Below are positions 11,166-23,901 of a stretch of DNA of 64,000 bases, piece by piece. The notes beneath the pieces are model-generated. The model made no database searches. It was given only the letters and a program-made list of their open reading frames with translations, and had not been told where the DNA came from. The stretch lies in NCBI GenBank assembly GCA_900073065.1, contig FJOG01000016.1:1-64000 (forward strand), written 5' to 3'. The stretch is from Phialocephala subalpina. Lineage: Eukaryota; Ascomycota; Leotiomycetes; Helotiales; Mollisiaceae. A program made the translations under genes and the position numbers. How positions within the stretch are numbered: position 1 is the stretch's first letter; each line of letters begins with the position of its first letter.

Positions 11166-14110
11166 TCAGCCCATCCTATCATCCCAATCCAAGCTGACGT
11201 CCCATCTGCTATCTCCTCTCCACACCTTCCCACTATCATTGACTGCTGCAACGGCCGCGCGAAGGTCGTGTCCCATGCTTGCTGGGCCACTTGCAATCAC
11301 CCTCGTCCGATACGAGGACAATGCCCGATTTTCCATGAATTTGTTGACAATCTTCTTCAGCGAGGGTCGCTCGAAGTATACCCGGCAGCTTAGACCACTC
11401 TTCTCTTTCGTCGAAATGGTAGTTGCTGAAAATTTATCTGTGGATACAGGAGAAATGTCCAAATTCGTCAGGGACTTTTCGCCTGTTTTTGGTAAGTTCA
11501 GGCTGCTTCTGGCGTCTGGTTGTGCATTGTCCCGAGTTATGAAGATGTGGATTCTGAGGTCGAAGGATCCGTGATCGGCACGCTCCTTGAGCTGTTCGAG
11601 CTCAGTGGTTATCCATTCCAAATTCGAGGAACGACGTATAATCCAGACGAAGTCGATAGCAGCTCCCCTTGAAGTCGAGGTTGCTGCATGGACAAGGGGT
11701 AGCGTGAGTGAGATGCCTGTCCCACCTGCAATAGCAAGGATATGTGTGGTTTCTTGGCCTGGCAAGAGTGCTTTCCCATACGGTCCGCAGAGTATGATGG
11801 GTGTTGTGGCCGAGTTCTGCGAGTCGAGAGCTAGAGATTTTAGGCGCTGCGTCTCTCCTTTACGACAGCGAATAATATAGGTGTGGTGGGGACGGCCCGA
11901 CAAAGTAGAAACTGAAGCTGTAGTGAAGGGATGGGATTGCCAGATTGTGAGTGCTGGAAACGTGAGGAAGAAGTGTTGTCCAACTGCCCAAGGGTCGTGG
12001 TTATGATCGAAATCAAGACGGACAACACCTCCATCTTGGTCTTCGAAATATTTGACGGATGTATGAGCGGGGTGAAAGCCGAACCCTTGAGTAAATGTTA
12101 GAACGCAAGTCCTTCTCAACTACAACAGGAAGTCGACCACCTTTGCGTGCATCAATATGCCCAGTATGAATAAGGAGGGTTCTCAGCAGTCTGATACCGC
12201 GATCCAGGCCCCAGATTCCGAGAGAAGCGATCATCCAGCATGCGAGATGATTCCAGTGAGCCCAACATGCGCCGAAATAGAGACCTAGTCATGTCAGTAG
12301 AGTTTTTTTGTGAGGCGGCATTGATAGAGTGGCAGGAATGGTGTCTGCTAAGGCAGTAATTGAAGGTCACGCGCGATTAAACAACTAGTCCTCCATCTTC
12401 CGCGGAGGACGAAAGATCTAGCTCACCTGCTACTACGTAGTGCGTTTTCCTGAAGAATTCGTGTCCAGTCAATCTCACGACTCTCTCCAGGCTGAATACG
12501 AAGAGGAAAGAAACGAATAGTAAGGCAACACAGCCCCAGATCATGTACCTGATGTTTTCCGAGTCAGCTATTGCCTACTTTGCAATCTATGTGGGGCTTG
12601 GGTTCCTACGGTTGCTTGATAAATTCCCTGTAGGCTAGAAAGGTCAGTTTGGTGTATTTATCACAGAGTGAAAAGGCGAGAGATGCGACTTGGACGAGAG
12701 CTCTCAACATAGCAAGACCAGCAAGGAACAAAGAAGCGAGGTACAGTAAGTACTTACTCGCAGGCTGAGGTTGATAAAACCATCCCTCGATTAGCGTCCA
12801 CCCCAACGTGTGCAGTACTGACTGAATGTAGATAATTCTACCCAGCCATCGGTGAATGAAGTTGAAGTTCTGATATGGAATTCCGGTGAGTAAACTCAAA
12901 ATGGATTCTCTCGTGCTCAGAGCTACTGTTAGGGGGGCAAGGGCATATCTGAACATGTGGGAGTAAGCCATTGCCTGTTCTGCCATTTTCCAAGCGTAAA
13001 TGGGGAACAATTGTCTGTATGAAATAGGAAGCACGACACATGATTCGCAAATGAAATGTCCTGGGGAATTGGGGAAATTGAGATCTTGGGAACGGATCAG
13101 CACTTACGCCAATGCTCCGACTCTGTCTGCGAACCCACCGAGCCCTGTACGAGTATTGTGGAGGGAAGAACCTTTAATGGGGGTGATCTATTACTCAGTC
13201 AATACTAAAACAATTCAACCAGTAAAGGTGGTGGGAGTAGAGGAGGAAAGAACGAACCCATGTCTTATATACAATCCCAACCAACCTAGCCGAAGAGTTA
13301 GCAAGTGATGTTGATGTTGAAGTGAATTGCAATTGTACGGAAACGTGATGAACAATCCAGTTCTTCGGGGAGTCATTGGAATATCAGTTTCTTTGGTGAT
13401 GAATCTCCAAAAGAATAATGATTGTCCCGGAGTCGAGCATCCCAGCCGCTAACCCGGAGCCGGAGAAAGGAGTAAGACTCAACCAGATAGACCCGGGTAC
13501 ACTGTATAGTAAGTACTTACGAAAACACCAGGAGGTAACCCAAAAGGATTGCAAGCACGAGGAGTTGGACCCTGCTAACATGTCCAAATATTCTCACGAG
13601 ACTTTCTGGGAGGAGCCAGTTTCGACAGAAAGCATTCCCTCCTCCCAGGAGTCGAGAAAACGAACTTGATATCGGCTTGCCACGCTCAACAACAGAAACC
13701 CTCCCGTTGGATGCCCTTCCACTCCTTGGCTTCACAGCTCGTAGAGCAACAAAAACGAGGAGCAACCCACCAATCACAGTCCATAAGACGAAGGTGTAGA
13801 GCATGGAGACATCATGCATATGATAGACTGCATCCAAGTATTCGCACGATCCAGCGTCCTTCGTGCATGGCAAAATTCTGTCCACATATCCCCAGTGCCC
13901 TTCCTATTTCCCAGTATGAAGAGTCAGCATACAGGTATACATTTCTGGGACTGGAGTCTCATGTCTCAGGGCAAACGGAGGCACTGTATCTGCAGGTGCA
14001 GACTTCAAGAAAACCAAATGAGAGGAAACATCTCGTAAGAAGTCAAGGCTTACAAGGGTACTGTTGGAACTGGCGTCTTGAATATGAGCTCGAGGAATAA
14101 AAGAAGACAT
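11166..14110 (-). CDS. Ferric reductase-like transmembrane oxidoreductase (FRE/NOX superfamily)
   Basis: Nine exons were reconstructed: 14110-14054, 13903-13521, 13285-13258, 13187-13108, 12948-12758, 12634-12610, 12548-12427, 12284-12141, 12085-11166. They give 649 residues with phases that agree at every junction. The N-terminal half has several membrane segments with paired haem-ligand histidines (HRWLGR, HTLGW, GHEFFRKTHY, WAHWNH). The cytosolic half has the FAD motif HPFTTAS, the pyrophosphate motif GPYGKA and the NAD(P)H motif AIAGGTG, and ends with a tryptophan-rich tail (WDVSLDWDDR). The family moves electrons from NADPH via FAD and haem across the membrane to Fe(III) or Cu(II). Two exons are very short (28 and 25 nt). 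ATG 14110 was chosen because exon 1 joins in frame to a conserved first segment (GYVDRILPC). No siderophore or iron-transport gene is adjacent. Confidence 0.9.
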
Positions 14111-17100
14111 TTCCAGCAACGATAGACAGACGAATTAATCATGGGGTAACGGTAGATGAATTGGGAAAGAAATCATCGCGAGACTTGTACTTCCAGGTGT
14201 CTCGAATACTATCTCCCGCCAAGGATTGCGTTCGCACCACGAGCACATTGTTTGACTTTACCGGGCCAAGAACACTTGATAGTAACATTGTAATGGGTTT
14301 GGGGCAGCTGGGTCTGCTGGGAAGCCTAGGAAATGTGGTGCAGCAGAGCTGACGGCGCCCTCGCACTCGCTGAAACTTCGGAGAATGCGACAGCAGAGAA
14401 GGCCAAGCCAAAGCCAAGATATCTAGCCCACTATTGCGTGCAGATATTCTGTAAAATGCTCAGAACCAACTCAAAATTGCTCAAATACCACTTTGTTTGT
14501 GCTCAGAACGTGAAGTGAAGTGAAGCCCCGTTCAACGCATGGACTTCATGTGAAGGATGTTGTCTAATGTTATCTACAAGACGTTTAAATGACAGGCAGA
14601 CATGACGGCACCCAACAGCGATCTGTCCAGGGCCTTGAAAACGCGAATTCGCGCGCTCTGGATCAAGGAGAACAACAATTGCTGGGACCGGACTCTCTCA
14701 TAATAATGCTGAAGATGTAACACCGACAGCTTACCGTGGTAGAATTGCTCAGACCGTTTCAAGTCACGTGTCTGGCGGACAAGACCACCTTCTGTTTTGT
14801 GCAGAAGCTTAGCTCCGTCCTTGCAAGGCATTCAACCTCCACCTCACTTCTCGGGGATAGCGACAACTGGCAATTGGCTGCTGTTCGTTCCTTCAACTGT
14901 TGGACGAACAATGCACACATGCACCTTCCAGCCAAACTTCACACCTCGCTCCTTCTCTGGCCCTAAAACAATACAACCTCTCTGTAGCTCTCTTGAGCTG
15001 AACTCCCAGCACTTGAAGTCTATACCGATCTCTGGTGATCTATAGCTTTATATAGGTAGCTGTGTGCTAGTCTTGCTCGGTCTTCTAGACTCTAGTGCCT
15101 TGTCAAGTAGTGAGACAAAGCGCAGAGGTTTATGAAGCGTTGTACTATGTGTATGAGCTAAGGGGGATGGATGACTAAGATTGCGGGCTTGAGCAAACAG
15201 GCTTGAGCAAACATGCATCGCCAGAGGTAAGTGAGCTCTGGACCGCTAGGGTGACACTTTATTGATACAAACTCTGAGGGCAGCTTTGTCCTACAACGAC
15301 GGAAAACAATTTGAACCAAAACCCACCGTCAACGTCTAACACCTGCTCTGGCGATGTCTATCCCTCTGATGTTAGCTACCTGTTCCATTACACCAACAAT
15401 ATTGGAAGGCTCAGGAAATAGCAAACTCCTTCGATTATTGAGATACCAACGTCTTTCTCCATCACTGCATCAAAGTTTCTTGATGCCCAACCAAGGCTAC
15501 CCTTCATCCTCACAGCCTCCAGCCATCGCAGCTTCATAGCTCTATCCCGCCCCCACTCAATTCAACAAAGTTGGCATCAAATACCCGCTCAACAAAATGC
15601 ATAACCGTCGGCTTCTATGGTTATTGCGGCGAGTCAATTCTCCATATGAACCTCCTCTCTGTCTTAAAACATGTGCCGGCATATACTCGAGACTTGCAAG
15701 GTCTTCGCAGCATACCTTTGCAGGTACTATCATTGATAATTGCTCTCGAGATCCGCTTAGCACCCCACCAGTTCTGTGTCGGGTTGAAGTACAACTTGGG
15801 GGTGGGTATCGACTTCAAATGCTCTCTACTGGGGCTTTTCCTGGATGCCTGCAGCAAAGGATATCAATGATTTACACAGAGCTCCTTGGCAACGATCCTG
15901 GGCTCCGCGGGACATTTGACTTGTAGGGAGCAAGCGCAAGAATACCAAACCCGGCATCAAGACATCAATCATCAACCAATTCGAGGTCCAGGTCGGTCGT
16001 AACTATGACTTGGGTCGAGGAAACACAGAGCAAGATTCGATCGAGATATTTTCTAGTACTCAATGCCGGTCCTGGTGGACCGGCTCTGTATAGTATTGGG
16101 GGAAGAGCTCCTATAAACAGACTGATCGAGAGAACAATTCAAGGAAATTCCTTGAGACTTGAGAATAACTCAACTAGCACGTTGGTGCTGGGCACAACGT
16201 CAGATCATCAATCGCTTGGAGATGATGGACTGCATTCATATTCCACAACAACCACAACCATAACCATAACGCATCACCAGTACAGATATTGATGAGCTAG
16301 AACGACCGCTGACTGAGCCTACTAGACAACAATCAGTTAGCGCACACCACTTCAGGAAACCTCTCTCCTGACTGAGCTCCGACGGAGATGTTCGCCACCA
16401 AAGTTTTTCACGCTGTTGTTTCCTAGCAACTCTCACCAGCCCACTTGCATCCGAGTCAACTACTCTCCCCAATAGTGCTGTCGGCGGTTAGTTACATAGA
16501 CAGGAAACGGTTAGAAATGGTACTTGTGAACGGACAAGCCATGCCTGGATGTTGTCCTGGCGCTTCGCATCTTTGGTAGAAGGTGTGTATATGCGTGCTG
16601 GTGTTATCGATATACTCAGTACTTTATGGCTCTGCTTCAATGCCATCCTGTTAGATACCTTCCGATACACGCACTGCGATCGTTGCTGCCGGCCTCTGTA
16701 ACCTTCGGGCCCAGTTTGTGCGGTTGTCCAGTACATATGCATTGCTGCAAGGAAGGATATGTGTCTCGAAACGGTTGTCAGAGCAGGCAAGTATCATTTC
16801 CCGTGTCCTACGTTGTATGGCGGTGATTTCTCAGAATCAACGACTGCTGCAAGTCGTGGCTTCGAGACATCGTGTTGGCCATGGATGCCTACCTGGAAAG
16901 GATTTGGGCGTAGAAGAGAAGGAGCCACCTGTACAAATCATCGTCCCCAAGGTGTAGCCGATGAGTAACCAGAGACTCAGCGTGACTTTCCTCCAGTCAC
17001 TTCTAGAGAGCCGTTGTAATTCCATTCTGTACTGTTCCTTCCTGGGATAGGCCCGCTATAGCTCTCAAGGTTGCGTCCACACCTTTGCTTTCCAGGTCGT

Positions 17101-17940
17101 ATTGATCTTGCTGAGTTCGCTGTGCCCCATGACCTTCTTGAAACCTCCTTTTATCGCACGCTCCTGTTCATATATTCCCCCCAGACCTGCACCTTTAATG
17201 TAGAGCTGTCTCGATGTAGCAGAGTCTTGCTGAGACTCTAAGCAGGTTGTCAGCCCAAGGGTGCTCAACCTTAGAGTGGCTTTATCTCGTCTCGTGGGAG
17301 CTCTTGTTGAGCTGCCATGCCAAGGGGCGTGGGTGTCGATACTTCTAGGGAGAAATTTCTGGTTGAGCTATGAAAGTCGTTGAGTCCTTCCACCCTGTGC
17401 TTTACTGTGCTTCGGCGTGATGTTGCGCCTGCGGGGCTTCGTTCTTGCACCTCTCAACGCCAAATTTGCCCGCTCGAATATCCTCGACGCGTAGGATATA
17501 CCTTAAAGCCCCTTTCCTTGCGCTCTTCATTGTTTGTTCGATTTGTTGATATGATACTGCCCGAGGTTGGAAGCTGTCCAAGTACGAGGAGCTTTGTAAC
17601 ATAGATATAAATTCGAGCCGGAAGTGTGAATCACTGATAGCGACCGGGCTTTCCGGTCATTCTATTATTGTTGAAATAGACGTATGAGTCTAGAAAGAGC
17701 GCTATTCACCGGAATGGAACCTTCTTGGACCGAGTATAAAGAGTCTCGCAGATAGCACACTTGCAAAAACACCTTCTTCGTCCTCGACTCGACTATCAAA
17801 ACACCTACAACCACTGCAAACTCCCACCTGCTCGAGATAGCTGGCTGTCTTAAGCATCCTTCTGCTGCGAATAGATCCACTCTTTTGGACATCAGACAAA
17901 ACTTTTGGGGACTTCAACTAGGCGTTCACGCTGGCGAAAG
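14111..17940. other. Long gene-poor interval
   Basis: About 3.8 kb of normal-composition DNA. Several open frames under 110 codons occur on both strands (for example 15597-15926 +), but none has recognisable domains, clean introns or obvious coding composition. It may hold non-coding transcripts or distal regulatory DNA for the ferric reductase or the CCCH gene. No transposon ends were recognised. Confidence 0.5.
15186..15213. repeat. 14-bp direct repeat, two units
   Basis: Two adjacent identical copies of ggcttgagcaaaca. This is a local duplication of no known function. Confidence 0.8.
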
Positions 17941-19280
17941 TGAATTCATAATATCATTCAACATCATACGATCTTTTCTGTAAGGCTCGCTTACTGTGTA
18001 TTGGGACAGTTTTCTGGGTGTATCTTCTTCGTTCTTCTTCCTACTCCTTCAACACAACGCAACCTTCCTGACGCAAGTTCTTCTCCCAGAAGCACCACAC
18101 ATTCGATCTTCTTCTACTCTATCCAACAAATACGTACCGCACTGGTGTGGTACGTAAACCTTCTAGAAATAAGGTAAGTTCACCATCACTGTTTCGTGTT
18201 TTCTTTATATGATGTATCTTATCTACGTGTCTTGCCCCACGCAGGCCTCAAGATCTACCTTTAGGCTTTGACTAACGTTGCTTCAAGGTCTTTAATCGAG
18301 ACAACACCTCTCGGTACACTCCAATCAGCCAGAAGCACATGTTCATATCTGATCGATCTCGAGCAGTACCTTCAATCAGCCCCCAGCTGATCCCAGTCTT
18401 TCAAAGACACATACGGATCACTAAGGAGGTTTCCCGTAAGTACCAACACTGCAACCATACCCATTGACCACGCCGATGTCGGCTACCAGGACGTGTTGTA
18501 GGAACACTGGTATCAAGGCATAGACTGACACCACAACCACAGACAGACATCCTTGACTTTCAACAACACGAGAGTAAGTCCGTTTGTTTACTCGCCTAGC
18601 TCCTCGTACGATTTTTTAGCACTTGTGTATTTTCCACAATCCTCCAACACGACACCATTGGAGTAGGAATCCTCTACAAGCTGGTGATTTCACATCACGC
18701 ACCCACACAATCACCCACAGATGCGGAACTGGGCGCGGAAAGGTTTCGAAATCGAAGCTGAACATATTTCGATCTAACGTTGACATCCTTGACTACGCAA
18801 AGGGGTCCTTGGCTAATCTCATGCAACAAACAAATTTCCTTCGACCCAGACACTGACTTATTCCAGAATCTCAGGACAATCTCACCACCGACAAGCTACC
18901 AACTACCCATGTAAGTGCATCCATGCCGTTTGCGCAGCTACCTTTGTGCGTTTCCAGTGCTGATGGTCATCACGTGCAGAGTCCTGAGTCAAACACTGCA
19001 GTTTCCCGTGCCCAACCAACGTTATTTGCTACCAGCAAACGGCTGAGTCTAGGCAGACAGACTTAGTTAAGCGTGTCATTTTAAGAATCAACCTCCAAAT
19101 GTATGTTTTGCGTCTTGATTTCTTGTTCGTGTTGGCTCTGGCTAATCTGGCGTGTTACAAACAGTATCTCCCTCTACAGTCTTTTTTTAGACTGTATAGA
19201 TACACTGTTCGTACCGACCCTGCTTCTCTTTCACGTTCCCTTCCTTTCACACATTCGGTTCCTCGCATTCTCCTATCAAT
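17941..19280 (+). other. Likely spliced 5' leader of the CCCH zinc-finger gene
   Basis: This C/T-rich interval upstream of ATG 19281 carries a run of strong donors and acceptors but no long frame. Candidate introns are 18174-18286 (GTAAGT, GACTAAC branch), 18436-18542 (GTAAGT, CTGAC branch), 18574-18619 (GTAAGT) and 18911-18979 (GTAAGT, CTGATG branch). An exon between the first two holds a 33-codon upstream ORF starting near 18340. I infer a long, repeatedly spliced leader. A separate non-coding RNA is the alternative. Confidence 0.5.
18131..18156. repeat. Near-perfect 26-bp palindrome
   Basis: tacgtaccgcact is followed directly by its near reverse complement, with two mismatches, one of which would be a G-U pair in RNA. 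It lies 18 nt before a strong GTAAGT donor in the presumed leader, so it could be an RNA hairpin or a dyad binding site. Confidence 0.75.
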
Positions 19281-20693
19281 ATGTCTGCGAAGGAGGAATC
19301 GATTGCTTCATCTCCTGATATTCCCAACATTTCAAATTCCTCTGTGGATATTGAAATGGCCTGTCCGCTGACATCGATTGAAGAGCGGAGCAACAGATCA
19401 AGGTCTTCATCCCCGATTACCGAGAAGATGTCTTCCTTCCAATCCGCTCGGGAGCGTACTGAGCGTCTCGGCAACCGTCCCGCCAATGCTGGTTCCAACC
19501 AAGCCGGCTCAGGTCATACCAACAACTCGTGGAGAGAGGAGACTCCGGGACCGAACGGACCACCTACTTCCTACCCGTACTACCAACCACAATATGATCC
19601 CAATGCTCCAATGATGGGTGGCCATTATGTTCCGGCTCGCCCTCGTGGAAACTCTGTCATGATGATGGGTGAGAATAGTGTGCCCTTGAGTACCGTCTCT
19701 CCTGGTTCCGTTTGGCCCACAGAGGCTCAATTGACCGCTTCGTATGGCTACGGCATCCGTCGTGAGGATGGCTCGATTACTCGACTTTATGCCGCCGACG
19801 AGCTGCCAGGTGCCCACAACCTTCCTCCCCGTCAAGGTCCAGAGGGTTTGATCGTCGTTCCCCCTCCTCGCCAAGCCTCTCCATCTCAACGCATGGGTGC
19901 TGAAGTCATGATCCCAAGCGAGGTAGGTTGATTGACTGCAGGTGACTTTTCATGGTGCTCACACTCCTATAGGTTGTCCAACAACTATCGACTCAACGTC
20001 CTTATCGCCCCGAGTACAACTACCCCTACGATGCTACTCAGGTGAGCCGAGCATGCCGCTTCGTTTTCATGCCTGTATACTTACGCTGTAGCAGATGCAT
20101 ATCGACTCTATCGTTGCTCACTCCACTCGTTCGGCCCCGTCCAACTCGGTCTCCCCTCCTCCACGTCGCCGAGAGAAGATTTACTGTGACAAGTGGATCC
20201 ACGAAGGTGTTTGTGCGTTCACCCAGATGGGCTGCAAGTACAAGCACGAGATGCCCACGGACAAGGCCACTCAACTCTCTCTTGGTCTCAACCACGGATT
20301 GCCCAACTGGTATCGTCGTGCCTATGCCGTCCCCACTCCACACGATGAACCACGATCTCCTCAGGCCATCTCCAGCCCACCTTCCCATACTCGTACCCAG
20401 GGTTCTTGGCGCAGTCGCAACCAAGCCCAATTGGAGGCTGCTCCTTTGACCGGTAACTCGACTTCTGACAACGGTGACCAGTCTGGTGGTTGTAAGTTTC
20501 CCCAACATGTTGCCTTTGAGTCGCCTGCTAACCCAATTTTGAAGCTTCTGGCCGTAGATCATATGGTCCCATTGCCCCTCCCGCCAGCTCCCGGGCTTCT
20601 TCATCCAACAACCCCTACTCCGCTCTGAAGATCGAGGAGGGAGAGGATGAGGAGGAGGACGATACCGTCACCTGGAGAGGTCGTCGCAACTAA
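19281..20693 (+). CDS. CCCH-type zinc-finger protein
   Basis: Four exons (19281-19922, 19973-20041, 20095-20491, 20545-20693) encode 418 residues. The introns are 50-53 nt; the last has a GCTAAC branch. The N-terminal two thirds are Ser/Pro/Gly-rich and look disordered. A single zinc finger sits near residue 265, with ligand spacing C-x8-C-x6-C-x3-H (CDKWIHEGVC, then CKYKH). After it come a serine-rich stretch, an acidic run (EEGEDEEEDD) and a basic end (WRGRRN). Single CCCH fingers usually bind RNA, so a role in mRNA control is inferred. The specific family is not identified. The long spliced leader suggests post-transcriptional regulation. Confidence 0.85.
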
Positions 20694-21314
20694 AGATATT
20701 GCCGAACCCTCCTTCGCTGATGCTACTCCTTGAAGTGTCAGTCAGATTGAGATTCTTTAGGATCATCGGCTTCTACAATCGACTATGCCCCATCATCTCC
20801 TTGGTGGCTTGGATTGGCGTCGCCGGCGTTGCCACCTCGCCTTGATGGATGAATACTTTACACTTTTTTCCCCTTCTTTTCATTTTATGGGATCCTTTCG
20901 GGCCTGCTGGCGGATGAGACTTCATGTTCTTTGAGGGTTCATTGGCGGCGTTGGTCACTTGGTTTCCACCACTGGATTGCTGCTATGGCGTTGTTCATTT
21001 GGTTTGTTCCTCACGGTAAAACTGGAGTTGGGTCCGGGAAGAAAGAATGGGTTGGAACTTACGGGATCATTGCATTTGCTTTCGTTCCTGCGTTTCCTTC
21101 CCATCACATGGTCCTTTTCTTGACAATCGGCAAATAAAATAGACTGGGCGCTTTTCGGTGCCGTTGTTTATGCATTTGCATCTGCATTGCATCGCCTGGC
21201 GTTCCGACAAGGGTTGGTCTGATCGTTTGGAGGTTTTCTCATCACTGGTTGGCGCATTCCGATAGAGATGAAAAGCACCATAGAAATGGATAGATAGATC
21301 TCCTTGCACCTATC
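20694..21314. other. Convergent intergenic region
   Basis: Spacer between the CCCH gene and the dihydroorotase 3' ends. Presumably it holds the two 3' UTRs. No gene is seen. Confidence 0.6.
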
Positions 21315-23181
21315 TCACTTCCACTCAATGCTCCATGTGCTCTCACCTCGCCTGAATGGTATGACCTCAACGCCATCACCCTTGAATGACTCCTGAACAA
21401 CCTCGCTGCCCTTTCTCAAAACAATCTTCTCGTTACTGCCGTCATTGATACCGTAGAACTTCCTGCCGTGTCCACCGAGGAAATTTTTCAGGATCTCTTC
21501 TGTCACTTCCTCCTCTGAGATTACCTTGCGCTCGATGGCAATTTCTAATGCATTCAGAACAAGCTGAGTTACGTATGGTTGAGTAAAGACGCCTGCGGCA
21601 GTCTTTCCCCGTCCTCCCTTCTTCGCCTGTTGATCAAAATATTCGAATTAGTTTACCTCTCGTAGGCCTCGAGAGCAGACGCATGTTTCAGGAGCCCCAT
21701 TTCTCGGGAGCAATGGACCCATAGAGAGCAAAGGAAAATAGAATAATCCGTGGAGAAATTGGCGCTCACCTTTAGGTCGTGGGGAGCAGAATCACTGCCG
21801 AGGAAGAATTTGCTACTTCCACTAACGGCGGCTTTGAGAAGTGCCTCTCTGTCACGAGGAAGCTTGGCAACCGGCTTGCTATGACGGAAAGTTAGCTCCG
21901 TGTTCACAGATAGAAGCCAGTCAACTCAAGCTCGGAGAGAAGTGTGCCTGAAACCTACATACCAGTAACAGAATGGGTCATCTGCCCAATCATCAATCGT
22001 CAAGAACAGATGATGAGCCGTGATGGCTATCACGAAGAAAATCAGCCGCAATTTCACAGCGTGTCAGGGGTAAGAAGACTCACTTCCCGCAACGTTCGGG
22101 CCGCACTCTTTGACTGCTTCTATGGCTTCACGGGTTGTGCAATGCTCGAGGACGATCTTGAGCTATGTTGGAGACCGTGGTTAGCTCTTCACGCTCCGCC
22201 TCATCCGACACAGAAGACTTGGACATTTGAGCCACCAACCTTTGGGAACTTAGCATGAAGGCTTTTGAGAGTAGGAAGGAAGCTATACATCTTATCAGCA
22301 CAGTGAAAAGTTATTCGTCAGGAGAGGGCTCTAGAGATGCGAGTTCCCCCAAAAGCTTGCATTAGCTGTTAAGACAGCACCCAGCTCCCATAGAAAAGAA
22401 TAGCAACATAGTATGAAGATGAGCTTACCTGGACTCAGCATTCAATATTGTGATATCCTCCCCACTGGGACACTCTCCGTGTAGATTCAGGACCATACCG
22501 CATTGTTCCATTGTTGAAAATACAGGGTAGAATGGCTCGTAAGACAGAACTCCGGACGCCGAATTGCTAGGAAAGTCCAGTGTCAGCACCACGTTCATTG
22601 CGCGTTTCCACAGGCTGCCTGGAGTCACTCCAGGCGTGTCTTGCGTGAAAAAGCGGCATCCATCACGATGCATGAAAGCTCAAAGGGAACTCACGTGGTA
22701 ACTCCAGCTGGATATGATTTAACCCCCACAATACCCTGGGCCTTCGCACCTTTGATTACAGCTGGTGTGATCTAACAATCAAAAAATTCAAGTCAGTATA
22801 CCCGTTCAACGCCCTTTCGTCCCGATATGCTGGCAATAGAGGAGGCCTGCACATCTGGATAGTGTTCCGAATCTCAAGGCCCTCGAAACAGCAAGAAGTA
22901 GAGCTTAATATCTAACAGAGGGAACTTACCTTTTCATGAAGGTAAAGAGTCATGATGTAGTGAATTGAAGGGTCAAGTCTCTGCAGTCGGTCCTTGTACG
23001 CCAAGGCATCCGAAGCTGAAGTGAGAGGAGGGACTAGATTTGGCATCACATACACAGTATTGACCCCACCCTTTCGAATACAAGGCACCACTGTCTCGGC
23101 CATGGTCCCAGTTCTCAGATGAACATGGAAATCGGCAGATGCTGGGAGTTCTAAGCCATCGAATTTGGCCAGGGAAGCCAT
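21315..23181 (-). CDS. Dihydroorotase
   Basis: Eight exons: 23181-22930, 22771-22695, 22566-22429, 22282-22240, 22162-22084, 22026-21963, 21878-21770, 21626-21315. They give 357 residues, close to yeast Ura4 and E. coli PyrC, with phases matching at every junction. The enzyme closes N-carbamoyl-aspartate to dihydroorotate, the third step of de novo pyrimidine synthesis. Zinc ligands H19 and H21 lie in FHVHLR. K102 in GVKSYPAG is at the position of the carbamylated lysine of E. coli PyrC. Further signature segments are HGE, EHCTTREA, TAHHL and LGSDSAPHD. After HLR the usual Asp is Thr (HLRTG), a small oddity near the active site. Other active-site residues look intact, so it is probably functional. 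ATG 23181 fits the homologous N-terminus. Confidence 0.95.
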
Positions 23182-23901
23182 GATTGCGCTCGTTTGTGCT
23201 GATTTCCGAGCCTTGGAAATTGTGCAGTCGATGTAGGCCGTAATGTCCTTTGATGCCCAAGGAAATCTGGCGCAAAGGGTTTGGAATGAGAATTGGACTC
23301 TCAAAATTGAACACAATCCCACCGTGTGATTTTCCCGCTCGTTCAAGAAAGGAGTTTTCGCGTAGGGTTTTGAGGGTGTTCGCAGCAACAAAGCAGCCGC
23401 GGAATTATCAAATGGGCCAAACTTATTGGTCTAGCTTTTTCCAGCCAAGCCTCCCCGTGACACCAGGATCTGGTACCAAACTTATGGGTAGAAATGGTAG
23501 AAGCATAAGCTCTACAGCATGTTTCATACTACTTGGGTATATAATTGCTGGAATGAAGCCTTCTGGTTACTGTTTCAGCTGGCTTATAGCTGGGGAGTTC
23601 AGGGTCAATGTATGTTTTACGCATACACTACTTCGTAGTGCGTAGAATAGGAAAATTTTCAGATTGAGAATATTTATGTGCTATTCAAATTTGTATGTTT
23701 TCTGGCTACCAATGCCAGTGAACCAACGAAGCTCATCTACTAGAATAACCCAACGTTTGTAAAGTTTGATACAAAATACATTGTGAATAACATCTGCTGA
23801 GAGAATGTTGGTATCCAGCAAAACAACCAGAAGTTGTTGCAGCCTATTCTAAACCTGTGTCGAATATGACTGAAAGCCAACGACATGCCATGCGTACACT
23901 C
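23182..23901. other. Dihydroorotase upstream region
   Basis: 720 bp between the dihydroorotase start and the 3' end of the next minus-strand gene. It must contain the dihydroorotase promoter. It includes short direct repeats such as the actacttcgtagtgcgtag segment (23627-23645). No gene is seen. Confidence 0.5.

Noticed and set aside
15597..15926. 109-codon plus-strand ORF in the gene-poor interval
   Set aside because: Composition is not protein-like, no domain is visible, and the opposite strand is equally open over much of it.
19247..19889. Minus-strand frames across the CCCH gene
   Set aside because: The plus-strand frame carries the zinc finger after splicing; the reverse frames have no features.
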